The notes under the pieces: generated by a model | Told to the model about the DNA's origin: nothing | Database searches by the model: none | Seen by the model: the letters and a program-made list of their open reading frames with translations, nothing else | Program-made: the position numbers and the translations under genes | Assembly: GCA_002343395.1 (NCBI GenBank) | Contig: DDSN01000079.1 | Coordinates: 737-12,206 of the forward strand | DNA: 11,470 bases | Origin: Hyphomonadaceae bacterium UBA2389 | GTDB taxonomy: Bacteria > Pseudomonadota > Alphaproteobacteria > Caulobacterales > Aquidulcibacteraceae | Direction: 5' to 3' | In this document: positions 1 through 6,977 of the stretch, in pieces | Layout: each line of letters starts with the position of its first letter | How positions within the stretch are numbered: the stretch's first letter is position 1

Positions 1-672
1 AACGGCGCCATCGTCCACTACCGCGTCTCGACCGAGACCAACCGCAAGCTCCAGCCGGGCGAGCTGTTCCTGGTCGATTCAGGCGCGCAGTATCAGGACG
101 GCACGACCGACATCACCCGCACCGTCGCGATCGGCAAACCGACCCGCGAAATGTGCGAGCGTTTCACGCTCGTCTTGAAGGGCCACATGGCGATTGCGTC
201 CGCCCGCTTTCCAAAAGGCACCCGCGGCGTCCAACTCGATACGCTCGCGCGGCACGCCATGTGGCAGCGCGGCTTTGATTTCGACCACGGCACCGGCCAC
301 GGCATCGGCAGCTATTTGTCGGTCCACGAGGGGCCGCAATCCATCTCGAAGCGCGGCATGGCCGTGCTGGAGGCGGGCATGATCGTCTCCAACGAGCCCG
401 GCTATTACAAGACCGGCGGTTACGGCATCCGCATCGAGAATCTTCAGGTGGTGACTCCCGCCGAAGACATCGCGGGCGGCGAACGGCCGATGCTCGGGTT
501 CGAGACGCTGACGCTCGCGCCGATCGCGCGCGAGCTGATTGTGAGCCGACTTCTGACACGAGAAGAACGCGATTGGCTCAACGCCTATCACGCGCGCGTC
601 TTGGCGACGATCGGCCCACAGCTCGACGGTGAGGCGCGCGTTTGGCTGGAAGCGGCGACGGCGGCGTTGTGA
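1..672 (+). CDS. pepP: Xaa-Pro aminopeptidase (M24B, three-domain type), C-terminal part
   Basis: This is the 3' part of a metallo-aminopeptidase that removes the N-terminal residue before proline; the 5' part lies outside the window. The 223 visible residues hold most of the M24 pita-bread catalytic domain. In fragment numbering, the dinuclear metal ligands are D26 (in LVDSGAQY), D37 (in TDITRT), H100 (in GTGHGIG), E132 (in NEPGYY) and E146 (in GIRIENL). H6 in AIVHY and H109 match the accessory active-site histidines. After the catalytic domain comes a C-terminal extension of about 55 residues, beginning near GFETLTLAPI, typical of the roughly 600-residue bacterial and eukaryotic APP1-like enzymes and absent from short E. 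coli PepP. No signal peptide can be judged. The TGA stop is at 670-672. The enzyme is probably cytosolic. The family is certain; the gene symbol is conventional. Confidence 0.93.
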   Translation, partial: NGAIVHYRVSTETNRKLQPGELFLVDSGAQYQDGTTDITRTVAIGKPTREMCERFTLVLKGHMAIASARFPKGTRGVQLDTLARHAMWQRGFDFDHGTGHGIGSYLSVHEGPQSISKRGMAVLEAGMIVSNEPGYYKTGGYGIRIENLQVVTPAEDIAGGERPMLGFETLTLAPIARELIVSRLLTREERDWLNAYHARVLATIGPQLDGEARVWLEAATAAL

Positions 673-706
673 CATCGCCACGTTTCATTCGCGGATCGGC
701 TCGTCA

Positions 707-1219
707 TTGCAGGAGATTCGAGCGCAGCGAACCGATGTTCAGTGGCGCGCAGACCCTGACGCGCCGTACTTTGACAACGTCGCCCTTGAGATCGCGCCAC
801 ACTTTGTAGAATTAGGTACTGTTGCCTTCGATCTCCGCGCCACCGAAGCCTATGGCGCTGTTGTCGCAGTCCGCCTTCGCGGAAGCACGTCCGTGAACAA
901 CGCCGCAGAATGCCAAGCCGCCAGCCTGAGCGTCATACGCGCAGCTGAGGAGCACTACGGGCCGTTCTTTTGGGAAGTTCGCACAATTCGCGGGGAGCAC
1001 ATTGTCCGCACGGTGGCGGGCTCTTCAATAATGGTCAGTGGATGGCGCCCCTTGGCCTCGCCGGTTGAACCGAGCGAGTTCTCAGACCCAGGTACAACCG
1101 GCTTCGCGACACGGACTCGTGGCGCACTGAGTAACGCTGCCGGAGATATCAAACTCTTGATCTCGTCCGATCTTCGGGATGGCAGGTGCCAAACAACCCT
1201 TGAATTTGAACTCTTGTGA
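707..1219 (+). CDS. Hypothetical protein, start uncertain, possibly 5'-truncated
   Basis: I do not recognise this gene. The open frame can be read back to a GTG at 629 inside the aminopeptidase gene, but the first residues that way are an arginine-rich run that looks like out-of-frame coding. The only later start near the beginning is a TTG at 707 without a Shine-Dalgarno sequence, giving 170 residues. The protein is soluble-looking, with an alternating hydrophobic pattern suggesting beta strands, a segment reading EEHYGPFFWEVRTIRGE, and an ending in LEFELL. No signal peptide or membrane helix is visible. Codon use (TTA, GTA, GGT, ACT) differs from the GC-rich neighbours, so transfer or decay is plausible. 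It may be an intact small gene, or the 3' remnant of a longer gene that lost its 5' end next to the aminopeptidase gene. I assign no function. Confidence 0.5.
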   Translation: MQEIRAQRTDVQWRADPDAPYFDNVALEIAPHFVELGTVAFDLRATEAYGAVVAVRLRGSTSVNNAAECQAASLSVIRAAEEHYGPFFWEVRTIRGEHIVRTVAGSSIMVSGWRPLASPVEPSEFSDPGTTGFATRTRGALSNAAGDIKLLISSDLRDGRCQTTLEFELL

Positions 1220-1225
1220 GCGAAT

Positions 1226-1261
1226 ACATCAAGACATCACATTATTGACATCAAGACATCA
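1226..1261 (+). repeat. Four ACATCA repeats, arranged as two 14-bp direct repeats; probable toxin-antitoxin operator
   Basis: The 14-mer ACATCAAGACATCA occurs perfectly at 1226-1239 and again at 1248-1261, 22 bp apart. Each copy contains two ACATCA units 8 bp apart, so the hexamer begins at 1226, 1234, 1248 and 1256. The second copy overlaps the -35 hexamer and spacer of the predicted promoter of the downstream antitoxin gene. Ribbon-helix-helix repressors often bind short tandem boxes side by side, so autoregulation by the antitoxin, alone or with its toxin, is the likely role. The repeats are direct evidence; the operator function is inference. Confidence 0.7.
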
Positions 1262-1273
1262 ATTCGCTATTTT
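1245..1273 (+). promoter_or_regulatory. Sigma-70 type promoter of the toxin-antitoxin pair
   Basis: A perfect TTGACA -35 hexamer (1245-1250) is followed by a 17-bp spacer and TATTTT (1268-1273, 4 of 6 matches to TATAAT). Transcription would start near 1279-1281, which coincides with the ATG at 1280. No Shine-Dalgarno sequence precedes that ATG, so the message is probably leaderless. The ACATCA repeats overlap the -35 and the spacer. Confidence 0.55.
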
Positions 1274-1279
1274 GCACGC

Positions 1280-1531
1280 ATGCGAACCACTCTGACCCTC
1301 GAACCCGACGTGGCCACCCAAGTCGAACGCCTTCGTAAGGAGCGCGACATGGCGCTCAAGGACGTGATCAACGAAGCGCTGCGTCGAGGGCTGATGGAGA
1401 TGCGCGCAAAGCCGAAGCAGCAGGAACGCTACGAGACCCGTGTACACGACAGCGGCCAGCTGCTCATGGACATCAAAGAGGCGCTCGCGATGATGGACGA
1501 AGAATACGATCGTAAGAAGCTCGGATATTGA
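1280..1531 (+). CDS. vapB: VapB-like antitoxin, ribbon-helix-helix type
   Basis: This 83-residue protein is the likely antitoxin of the PIN-domain toxin encoded immediately downstream. Residues 1-38 fit a CopG/Arc-type ribbon-helix-helix DNA-binding fold: an N-terminal strand (RTTLTLEP), a helix around VATQVERLRKERD, then a second helix around ALKDVINEALRRGL. The charged C-terminal part, with the segment LLMDIKEALAMMDEEYD, is where such antitoxins usually wrap the toxin. The ATG at 1280 lies at the predicted transcription start and lacks a ribosome-binding site, suggesting leaderless translation. The stop overlaps the toxin start by 4 bp (TTGA), so the two are translationally coupled. Direct repeats at the promoter suggest that it represses its own operon. 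The family assignment comes from sequence pattern and context; the exact VapB subfamily is not certain. Confidence 0.8.
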   Translation: MRTTLTLEPDVATQVERLRKERDMALKDVINEALRRGLMEMRAKPKQQERYETRVHDSGQLLMDIKEALAMMDEEYDRKKLGY

Positions 1532-1959
1532 TCCTCATCGACGCCAACCTGTTGCTCTATGCTCATCTCCTGAAAGCAGAAGAGCATGCCAGAGCGCGCG
1601 CCTGGCTTGACTGGCAACTCAACGAACCTGTCAGGGTCGGTCTGCCCTGGAGTTGTCTGCTCGCCTTCATTCGCATTTCGACCAATCCACGCCTTCATGC
1701 GATCCCCGAAACAACCGAAGGCGCATGTAGCCTAGTCGAGACATGGCTTGCTCGCGAAAACGTCTGGGTTCCTGACCCCGGCCCCCGCCACGCCGAAATC
1801 CTGCTTTCCCTGCTCCGCGCGACCCGCGCGCGCGGCAACCTCACTTCCGACGCCCACATCGCCGCGCTTTCGATCGAACACGGACTGACCATTTGTTCAG
1901 CCGACACCGACTTCGCACGCTTCCCCAATGTGCGCTGGATGAATCCACTGCTTGCATGA
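1528..1959 (+). CDS. vapC: VapC-like PIN-domain ribonuclease toxin
   Basis: This 143-residue protein fits the PIN nuclease family, toxins that cleave tRNA, rRNA or mRNA using a Mg or Mn ion held by acidic residues. Visible candidate metal ligands are D5 (in ILIDANLLLYA), D108 (in LTSDAHIAA) and D126 and D128 (in SADTDFARF). The second conserved acidic residue of classical PIN domains, usually a glutamate shortly before an FLR motif, is not present: the segment here is WSCLLAFIRISTNP. From memory, a VapC subgroup with LLAFLR-type motifs shares this feature, so it need not mean inactivity. The start is a TTG overlapping the antitoxin stop by 4 bp, which should couple and limit toxin translation. 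A typical WMNPL-type ending closes the domain. The pair is probably chromosomal or transferred; no transposase is nearby. Confidence 0.85.
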   Translation: MILIDANLLLYAHLLKAEEHARARAWLDWQLNEPVRVGLPWSCLLAFIRISTNPRLHAIPETTEGACSLVETWLARENVWVPDPGPRHAEILLSLLRATRARGNLTSDAHIAALSIEHGLTICSADTDFARFPNVRWMNPLLA

Positions 1960-1989
1960 TATGTCCCCGGCGCAGGGAGATCGCGCATC

Positions 1990-2649
1990 ATGTTCGTCGG
2001 CCATTATGCAGCCGCGCTCGCGGCGAAAGCGATCGAGCCCAGAGCGCCGCTCTGGACGCTCGCGGCGGGCGCGCAACTCGTCGACATCGGCTGGAGCGCT
2101 TTCATCATCGCCGGCGTCGAGCATGCACGCGTCGATCCCGCCCTGCCCGGCTCGTCGCTCGTCCTTGAGCACATGCCGTGGACGCACTCACTGCCGATGA
2201 CCTTCGTATGGTCTATCGGCGCGGCGCTGCTTGCGTTGGCGCTCCTGCGGCTGCCTTTGTGGGCGAGCATCGCGGTTGGTCTCACCGTAGCTTCGCATTG
2301 GCTGCTCGATCTCATGGTGCATCGCCCGGACCTCGAACTTTGGTTAGGCGGCGACAAGGTCGGCTTCGCCCTGTGGAACTATCCCGTGCCGGAGCAAGCC
2401 GTCGAAATCGGGCTCCTGGCGCTCGCGGGCATGGCTTGGGCGGCGAGCCGCAAACAGCTCGGGCGCGCCGTTTGGCCGGCGATTGGGTTCGTGGCTTTCC
2501 TTGTCGCGCTGCAGATCGTCGCCATGCTGCAGCCGCAACCCGCCGGGCCGTTGCCGCCACAAGCGGGCGTTACGATTCTCGTGGTTTATCTGATCGTCGT
2601 CGGCGTCGCGGCGGCGTCGGATTTGCGCGGCAAGACCGCTACGAGCTGA
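1990..2649 (+). CDS. Polytopic membrane protein of unknown function (YdjM/DUF457-like)
   Basis: This 219-residue integral membrane protein has about five or six hydrophobic segments: near residues 20-43, 70-88, 90-110, 136-152, 158-178 and 190-210. A set of His and Asp residues sits at membrane edges: H5 in MFVGHY, D32, H66 in PWTHSLP, H103 and D107 in SHWLLDLMVH, then H111 and D114. This pattern resembles the YdjM/DUF457 group of putative membrane-bound metal-dependent hydrolases and is the only functional hint. The ATG at 1990 has an AGGGAG stretch about 10 bases upstream, a slightly long spacing. It lies 30 bp after the toxin gene, so some read-through from the toxin-antitoxin promoter is possible. 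Its 3' end overlaps the 3' end of ligA by 11 bp in convergent orientation. Substrate and role are unknown. Confidence 0.75.
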   Translation: MFVGHYAAALAAKAIEPRAPLWTLAAGAQLVDIGWSAFIIAGVEHARVDPALPGSSLVLEHMPWTHSLPMTFVWSIGAALLALALLRLPLWASIAVGLTVASHWLLDLMVHRPDLELWLGGDKVGFALWNYPVPEQAVEIGLLALAGMAWAASRKQLGRAVWPAIGFVAFLVALQIVAMLQPQPAGPLPPQAGVTILVVYLIVVGVAAASDLRGKTATS

Positions 2650-4954
2650 GCGCGATCCAAGCGTCTTCATCGATCACCTTGACGCCCAGCTTCTCCGCTT
2701 CCGCGAGCTTTGAGCCCGCGCCCGGACCGGCGACGACGAGATCGGTCTTCTTCGACACGCTGCCGGACACTTTCGCGCCAAGCGCGGTCGCGCGCGCCTT
2801 GGCTTCGTCGCGCGTCAACTTCTCAAGCGTGCCCGTGAACACGATGGTCAGTCCCGACACCTTGCTCGCCGTCGCCACGCGCGGCTCGGGTTTCGATCGA
2901 ATCTGCTCCAACAGATTGTCGAGCAACTCGCGATTGTGAGGTTCTGCGAAGAACTTCACCAAATATCCTGCCGCCACCGGACCAACGCCATCGATGCGAC
3001 CAAGATCCAAATAATCCTCGCCCGGGGGTTTCTTCGCCGCTGCCTTCACTGCAGCGATTGCATCGTGCGGCGTTGCGTTCGCGGCGATCAATGCCCCCCA
3101 AGCTTTCGCGGAAACACCTTTGAGTTTTGGCGGCCCCTCAAATAAATCGCCTCGACCCGCCTTAAGCTCAGGCGCTGCAGCGATCAGGCTCGCGCGCGCG
3201 CGTTCGCTCACCCCTTCGATCAGCGCTATCGCTTCGTACTCCTCGCCGGGGCGTGCGGCGACTGCGGCGTCTACGGCATCGCGAAATGCCTCCCAGGTCT
3301 CGAACCGACGCGCAAGAACGCCAGAGGTAGTCTCGCCAATGTCACGAATGCCCAGCGCGTAGATGAGGCGCGACAGCTCAACTTCGCGCCGAGCATCGAT
3401 CGCCGCAAGCAGATTGGCGACACTCCTTTCACCGAAACCTTCGCGCGCCATCAGTTCATTGCGATGCTCGTGCAAGCGGAAGATGTCTGCAGGCGCTTTG
3501 ATCAACCCCAAGTCAAAAAATTCCTCGATCTGCTTGGCACCCAGGCCCTCGATGTCGAGCGCGTGGCGCGACACGAAATGGATCAGGTGCTCGATACGCT
3601 GATAGGGACAAGCGAACTCGCCGCTGCAACGTCGCACCGAGCCTTCCCCGGTCGACACCCGCGTCTTAAGTGGGCATGGGCAGGTGTCCGGAAAATGATA
3701 TTTATGCGCGCCGCGCGCGCGCTTCTCGAGCAACACATCGACGATCTGCGGAATGACGTCGCCCGCGCGTTGCACCACCACGGTGTCGCCGATGCGCAAA
3801 TCCTTCCCGCCCCGGATCGGCTCGCCGCTGGCGCCGACCCCTGCGATGTAGTCGGCGTTGTGCAAGGTCACGTTCGTCACTGTGACGCCGCCAACGAACA
3901 CAGGCTTCAACCGGCCAACCGGCGTCAGCGCTCCCGTGCGCCCAACCTGGATGTCGATGCCTTCAAGAAGGGTCTGCTGCTGTTCGGCGGCGAACTTGTG
4001 CGCGATCGCCCACCGCGGCGATCGCGATACGAAACCGAGGCGCTGCTGCAGCGCGAGGGAATCCACCTTGTAGACAACCCCGTCGATTTCGTAGGCGAGC
4101 GTATCGCGCCCGGCCAGAATAGCCTGATAGATCTCCAGCAATTCATCGGCGTCCGCCGCGCGCTTGATCGAGGCTAGCGGGAAGCCTAACTCAGCGAGCC
4201 GCAGCATGCTGGCGTACTGAGTATCGGCCAACGGCTCGGAAAGCTCGCCCCATCCATGCACGAAGAAGCGCAACGGCCGCGTCGCCGTGATCCTCGGATC
4301 AAGCTGGCGCAGCGCGCCAGCGGCGGAGTTGCGTGGGTTGACGTAGGTCTGCTTGCCTTCCGCTTCCAGGCGCGCGTTCATCCGCGCGAACGCGGCCTTC
4401 TCCATGTAAACCTCGCCGCGCACCTCAAACACGGCTGGCGCTCCTTTGATCGCTTGCGGAATGTCAGCGATGGTGCGGAGGTTGGCGGTGACGTCCTCGC
4501 CTTCGCGTCCGTCGCCGCGCGTGGCGCCCTGGACGAAGCGACCGTTCTCGTAGCGCAGCGACGCGGATAATCCGTCGATCTTCGGTTCGGCCGTGATCAC
4601 GGGCGGCGCGCCAAGATTGAGAAAACGCTGCACGCGCGCCACGAAAGCGTGCGCATCCTCGGCGTCGAACGCGTTGTCGAGCGACAGCATCGCCACCGCG
4701 TGGCGCACCTTGCCGAATTTCTCCGCCGGCGCCGCGCCGACTCGCATTGACGGGCTGTCTTCGCGCACAAGATCGGGGAAACGCGCTTCGATCGCGGCGT
4801 TCCGCTTGCGCAGCGCATCGTACTCCGCGTCGGTCAGCTCTGGCGCCGCCTTGGCGTAGTAAAGCTGATCGTGACGGGCGATGTCGCGCGCGAGCCGCTC
4901 AAGCTCGGCCGCGGCTTCCTCGGGCGATAAACGGTCGACGGCTTTTTCGCTCAC
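2639..4954 (-). CDS. ligA: NAD-dependent DNA ligase LigA
   Basis: LigA seals nicks in duplex DNA with NAD+ as cofactor and joins Okazaki fragments in replication. The 771-residue product shows the full domain order. Domain Ia carries the YY pair (32-33) in HDQLYY followed by PELTDAEYDAL. The adenylation domain has the KIDG lysine at 125, RGDG at 146-149 and EVRGEV at 177-182. An OB fold follows, then a zinc finger with cysteines 425, 427, 443 and 449, helix-hairpin-helix repeats to about 690, and a C-terminal BRCT domain from about 695 to the end. The first two zinc cysteines form C-x-C, which I recall as usual in alphaproteobacterial LigA. I chose the GTG at 4954, with a purine-rich GGGGAGG just upstream (spacing is short), 22 bp after the bamD stop. 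The longer frame from 5056 would add 34 atypical residues that overlap bamD. It is likely cotranscribed with lpxC and bamD. Confidence 0.97.
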   Translation of the reverse strand: MSEKAVDRLSPEEAAAELERLARDIARHDQLYYAKAAPELTDAEYDALRKRNAAIEARFPDLVREDSPSMRVGAAPAEKFGKVRHAVAMLSLDNAFDAEDAHAFVARVQRFLNLGAPPVITAEPKIDGLSASLRYENGRFVQGATRGDGREGEDVTANLRTIADIPQAIKGAPAVFEVRGEVYMEKAAFARMNARLEAEGKQTYVNPRNSAAGALRQLDPRITATRPLRFFVHGWGELSEPLADTQYASMLRLAELGFPLASIKRAADADELLEIYQAILAGRDTLAYEIDGVVYKVDSLALQQRLGFVSRSPRWAIAHKFAAEQQQTLLEGIDIQVGRTGALTPVGRLKPVFVGGVTVTNVTLHNADYIAGVGASGEPIRGGKDLRIGDTVVVQRAGDVIPQIVDVLLEKRARGAHKYHFPDTCPCPLKTRVSTGEGSVRRCSGEFACPYQRIEHLIHFVSRHALDIEGLGAKQIEEFFDLGLIKAPADIFRLHEHRNELMAREGFGERSVANLLAAIDARREVELSRLIYALGIRDIGETTSGVLARRFETWEAFRDAVDAAVAARPGEEYEAIALIEGVSERARASLIAAAPELKAGRGDLFEGPPKLKGVSAKAWGALIAANATPHDAIAAVKAAAKKPPGEDYLDLGRIDGVGPVAAGYLVKFFAEPHNRELLDNLLEQIRSKPEPRVATASKVSGLTIVFTGTLEKLTRDEAKARATALGAKVSGSVSKKTDLVVAGPGAGSKLAEAEKLGVKVIDEDAWIALSS

Positions 4955-4976
4955 AGGCCTCCCCGCGCAGAGGAGA

Positions 4977-5831
4977 TTAGAACACAGCTCCGAACGTACG
5001 TCCGAACCAGCCCCGGCGCTCGGCTTCCTCCTCGGTGACGACCGACACGCCCGCATCCGTCATCAAGGCGTAAGAGCGCTGATACCAGTCATTGCCGGGG
5101 AAGTTGTGGCCGAGGATCGCCGCCATGCGCTGCGCTTCCTCGGCCATGCCGATCGAAACGTAGGCTTCCACCAGGCGGTGCAACGCTTCCGGCACGTGCG
5201 TGGTGCGCTGATAGTTTTCGTTTTCAATCACGTTGCGGAAGCGATTGATCGCCGCGAGGTGCTGATCGCGATCAAGATAGAAGCGGCCCACCTCCATCTC
5301 CTTGCCCGCGAGCTGATCGTAGACCATGTCGATCTTCAGCCGCGCGTCGCGCGCAAAGGTGCTTTCCGGGTAGCGGCGCACGACATCGTTCAACGCGGTC
5401 AGCGCGCGTTCAGTGGTCGCCTGGTCGCGGCCCACATCGAGGATGCGCTCGAAGTGACACATGGCGACGAGGTAGTAAGCGTACGGCGCGCTTTCATTGC
5501 CGGGATGCAGAGAGAGAAAGCGCTGCGCGTTTTCGATCGCTTCGTCGTATTGGTTGGCTTGATAATGGGCGTACGCCTGCATCAGCATCGCCCGCCGCGC
5601 CCATGACGAATACGGGTGCTGACGCTCGACTTCCTCGAACGCTTGGATCGCCTGCGCCCAGCGACGCCGATCAAGATTATCCGCGCCGCGATTGTAGATG
5701 CGGGCGACCGGCTCATCGACGTATTGTTGTTCTTCCGCCCGTTGCCGGCTCAACGTGCCGCACGCTCCAAGCCCCCCCGCCAGCAGGATCGCCGCCATGA
5801 CGCGGGTAAGGTGCTTTTGCTGTGGGGTCAT
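4977..5831 (-). CDS. bamD: Outer membrane assembly lipoprotein BamD
   Basis: BamD (ComL/YfiO) is the essential lipoprotein of the BAM complex, which inserts beta-barrel proteins into the outer membrane. The 284-residue product begins with a lipoprotein signal peptide: basic residues (KHLTR), a hydrophobic stretch (VMAAILLAGGL) and the lipobox LGAC, with the acylated cysteine at residue 24. The mature part is a tetratricopeptide array. Typical BamD signatures include YNRGADNLDRRRWAQAI, FEEVERQHPYSSWARRA and YPESTFARDARLK. I chose the ATG at 5831, preceded by AGG at short spacing. An in-frame ATG at 5873 lacks a ribosome-binding site and would only lengthen the signal peptide. It lies between lpxC, 108 bp upstream, and ligA, 22 bp downstream. 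In many alphaproteobacteria recN sits between bamD and ligA; here it is absent. Confidence 0.96.
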   Translation of the reverse strand: MTPQQKHLTRVMAAILLAGGLGACGTLSRQRAEEQQYVDEPVARIYNRGADNLDRRRWAQAIQAFEEVERQHPYSSWARRAMLMQAYAHYQANQYDEAIENAQRFLSLHPGNESAPYAYYLVAMCHFERILDVGRDQATTERALTALNDVVRRYPESTFARDARLKIDMVYDQLAGKEMEVGRFYLDRDQHLAAINRFRNVIENENYQRTTHVPEALHRLVEAYVSIGMAEEAQRMAAILGHNFPGNDWYQRSYALMTDAGVSVVTEEEAERRGWFGRTFGAVF

Positions 5832-5939
5832 ACGCCTGGCCTCATCGACAACATCTTGGCGGCGAAGCGCCATGGGCTGCTGATACAGGATCAGCCGTTC
5901 CAGGCAAAGCGCCCACGGCTGTCGCGGACGCGGCGATCC

Positions 5940-6863
5940 TCAGCCGAGGGCAGCCGCGAACGCCGGCGCGCGGCTTTCGCGCTCTTCCTCGCGGCGCGCG
6001 TTTTCCCAGCACCAGGCTTCAGGCGTATCGAGCAACGCCCGGACCAGGCGCGCATTGAGCGCATGGCCCGGCTGATCCGCCACAAAGCGGCCATAAATTG
6101 GCGCGCCCGCCATAGCCAGGTCGCCAACCGCGTCCAGCATCTTGTGGCGGACGAATTCGTCCTCGAAACGAAGACCCTCGGGGTTCACCACCCGCCCGCC
6201 GTCGACAACCACGGCGTTGTCCAGGGACGCGCCACGGCCCAGCCCGGCGGCGCGCATCACCTCGACGTCGGCCAGGAAACCAAAGGTCCGGGCGTCCGCG
6301 ATCTCGCTCAGGAACGTCTCCGCCGTGAGATGGACTCGCCGCCGTTGCACGCCAATGGCGGGATCCGCGAAGCGGATGGTCACATCCAGATCGAGCCCTT
6401 CAAAGCCCTCCGAGGGGGTCAAAGCCGCGCTTTTCGCGCCCATCCGAACCTCGATCGGCTCAAGAATGCGGATCACGCGGCGCGGCGTGTGCTGGGCCTT
6501 CAGCCCAGCGTTGAGCAAAACCTGCACGAACGGCGCGGACGACCCATCAAGGATCGGCACTTCCGGCCCATCCACTTCCACGATCAGATTGTCCACGCCC
6601 AAGCCGGCGCAGGCGGACAGCAAATGCTCGACCGTCGCCAATTCCACGCCCGCCGCGTTACGAATGGTCGTGCAGTTGCGCGTTTCCGAAATGGAGTCCG
6701 CGTGAGCGCGGATGACGTTATCCACAGCCCGGACGTCCGAGCGAACAAACACGATCCCGGTGTCGACCGGCGCGGGCGTCAGCGCCATGCGCACGTGCGC
6801 GCCTGAGTGGACCCCGATGCCGGCGCACATCGCCGGACCTGCAATGGTCTGTTGCCGTCGCAC
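5940..6863 (-). CDS. lpxC: UDP-3-O-acyl-N-acetylglucosamine deacetylase LpxC
   Basis: LpxC is the zinc enzyme that removes the N-acetyl group from UDP-3-O-acyl-GlcNAc, the committed step of lipid A synthesis in the cytosol. Its presence means the organism makes lipopolysaccharide. In the 307-residue product the active-site residues are in place: E79 and H80 in TVEHLLSA (general base and zinc ligand), H240 and D244 in HKMLDAVGDL (zinc ligands), and H267 in PGHALN. They correspond to E78, H79, H238, D242 and H265 of the E. coli enzyme. The N terminus QQTIAGPAMCAGIGVHSG is normal for the family. I chose the GTG at 6863, preceded by AAAGAGG at suitable spacing; a TTG 3 bp upstream is an alternative. 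The ATG at 6953 would add 30 residues foreign to the family. The gene is first in an lpxC-bamD-ligA run. Confidence 0.97.
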   Translation of the reverse strand: MRRQQTIAGPAMCAGIGVHSGAHVRMALTPAPVDTGIVFVRSDVRAVDNVIRAHADSISETRNCTTIRNAAGVELATVEHLLSACAGLGVDNLIVEVDGPEVPILDGSSAPFVQVLLNAGLKAQHTPRRVIRILEPIEVRMGAKSAALTPSEGFEGLDLDVTIRFADPAIGVQRRRVHLTAETFLSEIADARTFGFLADVEVMRAAGLGRGASLDNAVVVDGGRVVNPEGLRFEDEFVRHKMLDAVGDLAMAGAPIYGRFVADQPGHALNARLVRALLDTPEAWCWENARREEERESRAPAFAAALG

Positions 6864-6958
6864 CAAAGCCACCCTCTTTGTCCCCTGAAAAGGGAGTTGG
6901 GCCCCCGCCCACACGGGCTGGTTTACGGGCGCCCCCCCAGGCCAACAACACAAGTTGC

Positions 6959-6977
6959 GTTACGGTTTGTGACGGTT
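6959..6977. repeat. Two 9-bp direct repeats one helical turn apart
   Basis: GTTACGGTT at 6959-6967 and GTGACGGTT at 6969-6977 match at 8 of 9 positions and are offset by exactly 10 bp, placing both on one face of the helix. They lie in the divergent interval 6864-7006 between lpxC and the TPR gene, where promoters for both must sit. A tandem transcription-factor site is possible. The interval shows no convincing -35/-10 pair and no terminator. Confidence 0.35.

Noticed and set aside
3464..4177. Plus-strand open frame inside ligA
   Set aside because: Antisense shadow of ligA with no recognisable protein pattern.
4955..5056. Longer ligA start
   Set aside because: It would overlap bamD by 80 bp and add 34 residues that do not resemble a LigA N terminus.
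5879..5895. Hairpin GCTGAT-5 nt-ATCAGC between lpxC and bamD as a terminator
   Set aside because: The stem is only 6 bp and no T run follows on the minus strand; lpxC and bamD are probably cotranscribed.
5616..6806. Plus-strand open frame (about 396 codons) opposite bamD and lpxC
   Set aside because: It spans two well-identified genes on the opposite strand and has low-complexity basic composition.
6864..6953. Longer lpxC start at the ATG at 6953
   Set aside because: The added 30 residues are foreign to LpxC; a GTG at 6863 with AAAGAGG upstream gives the normal N terminus.
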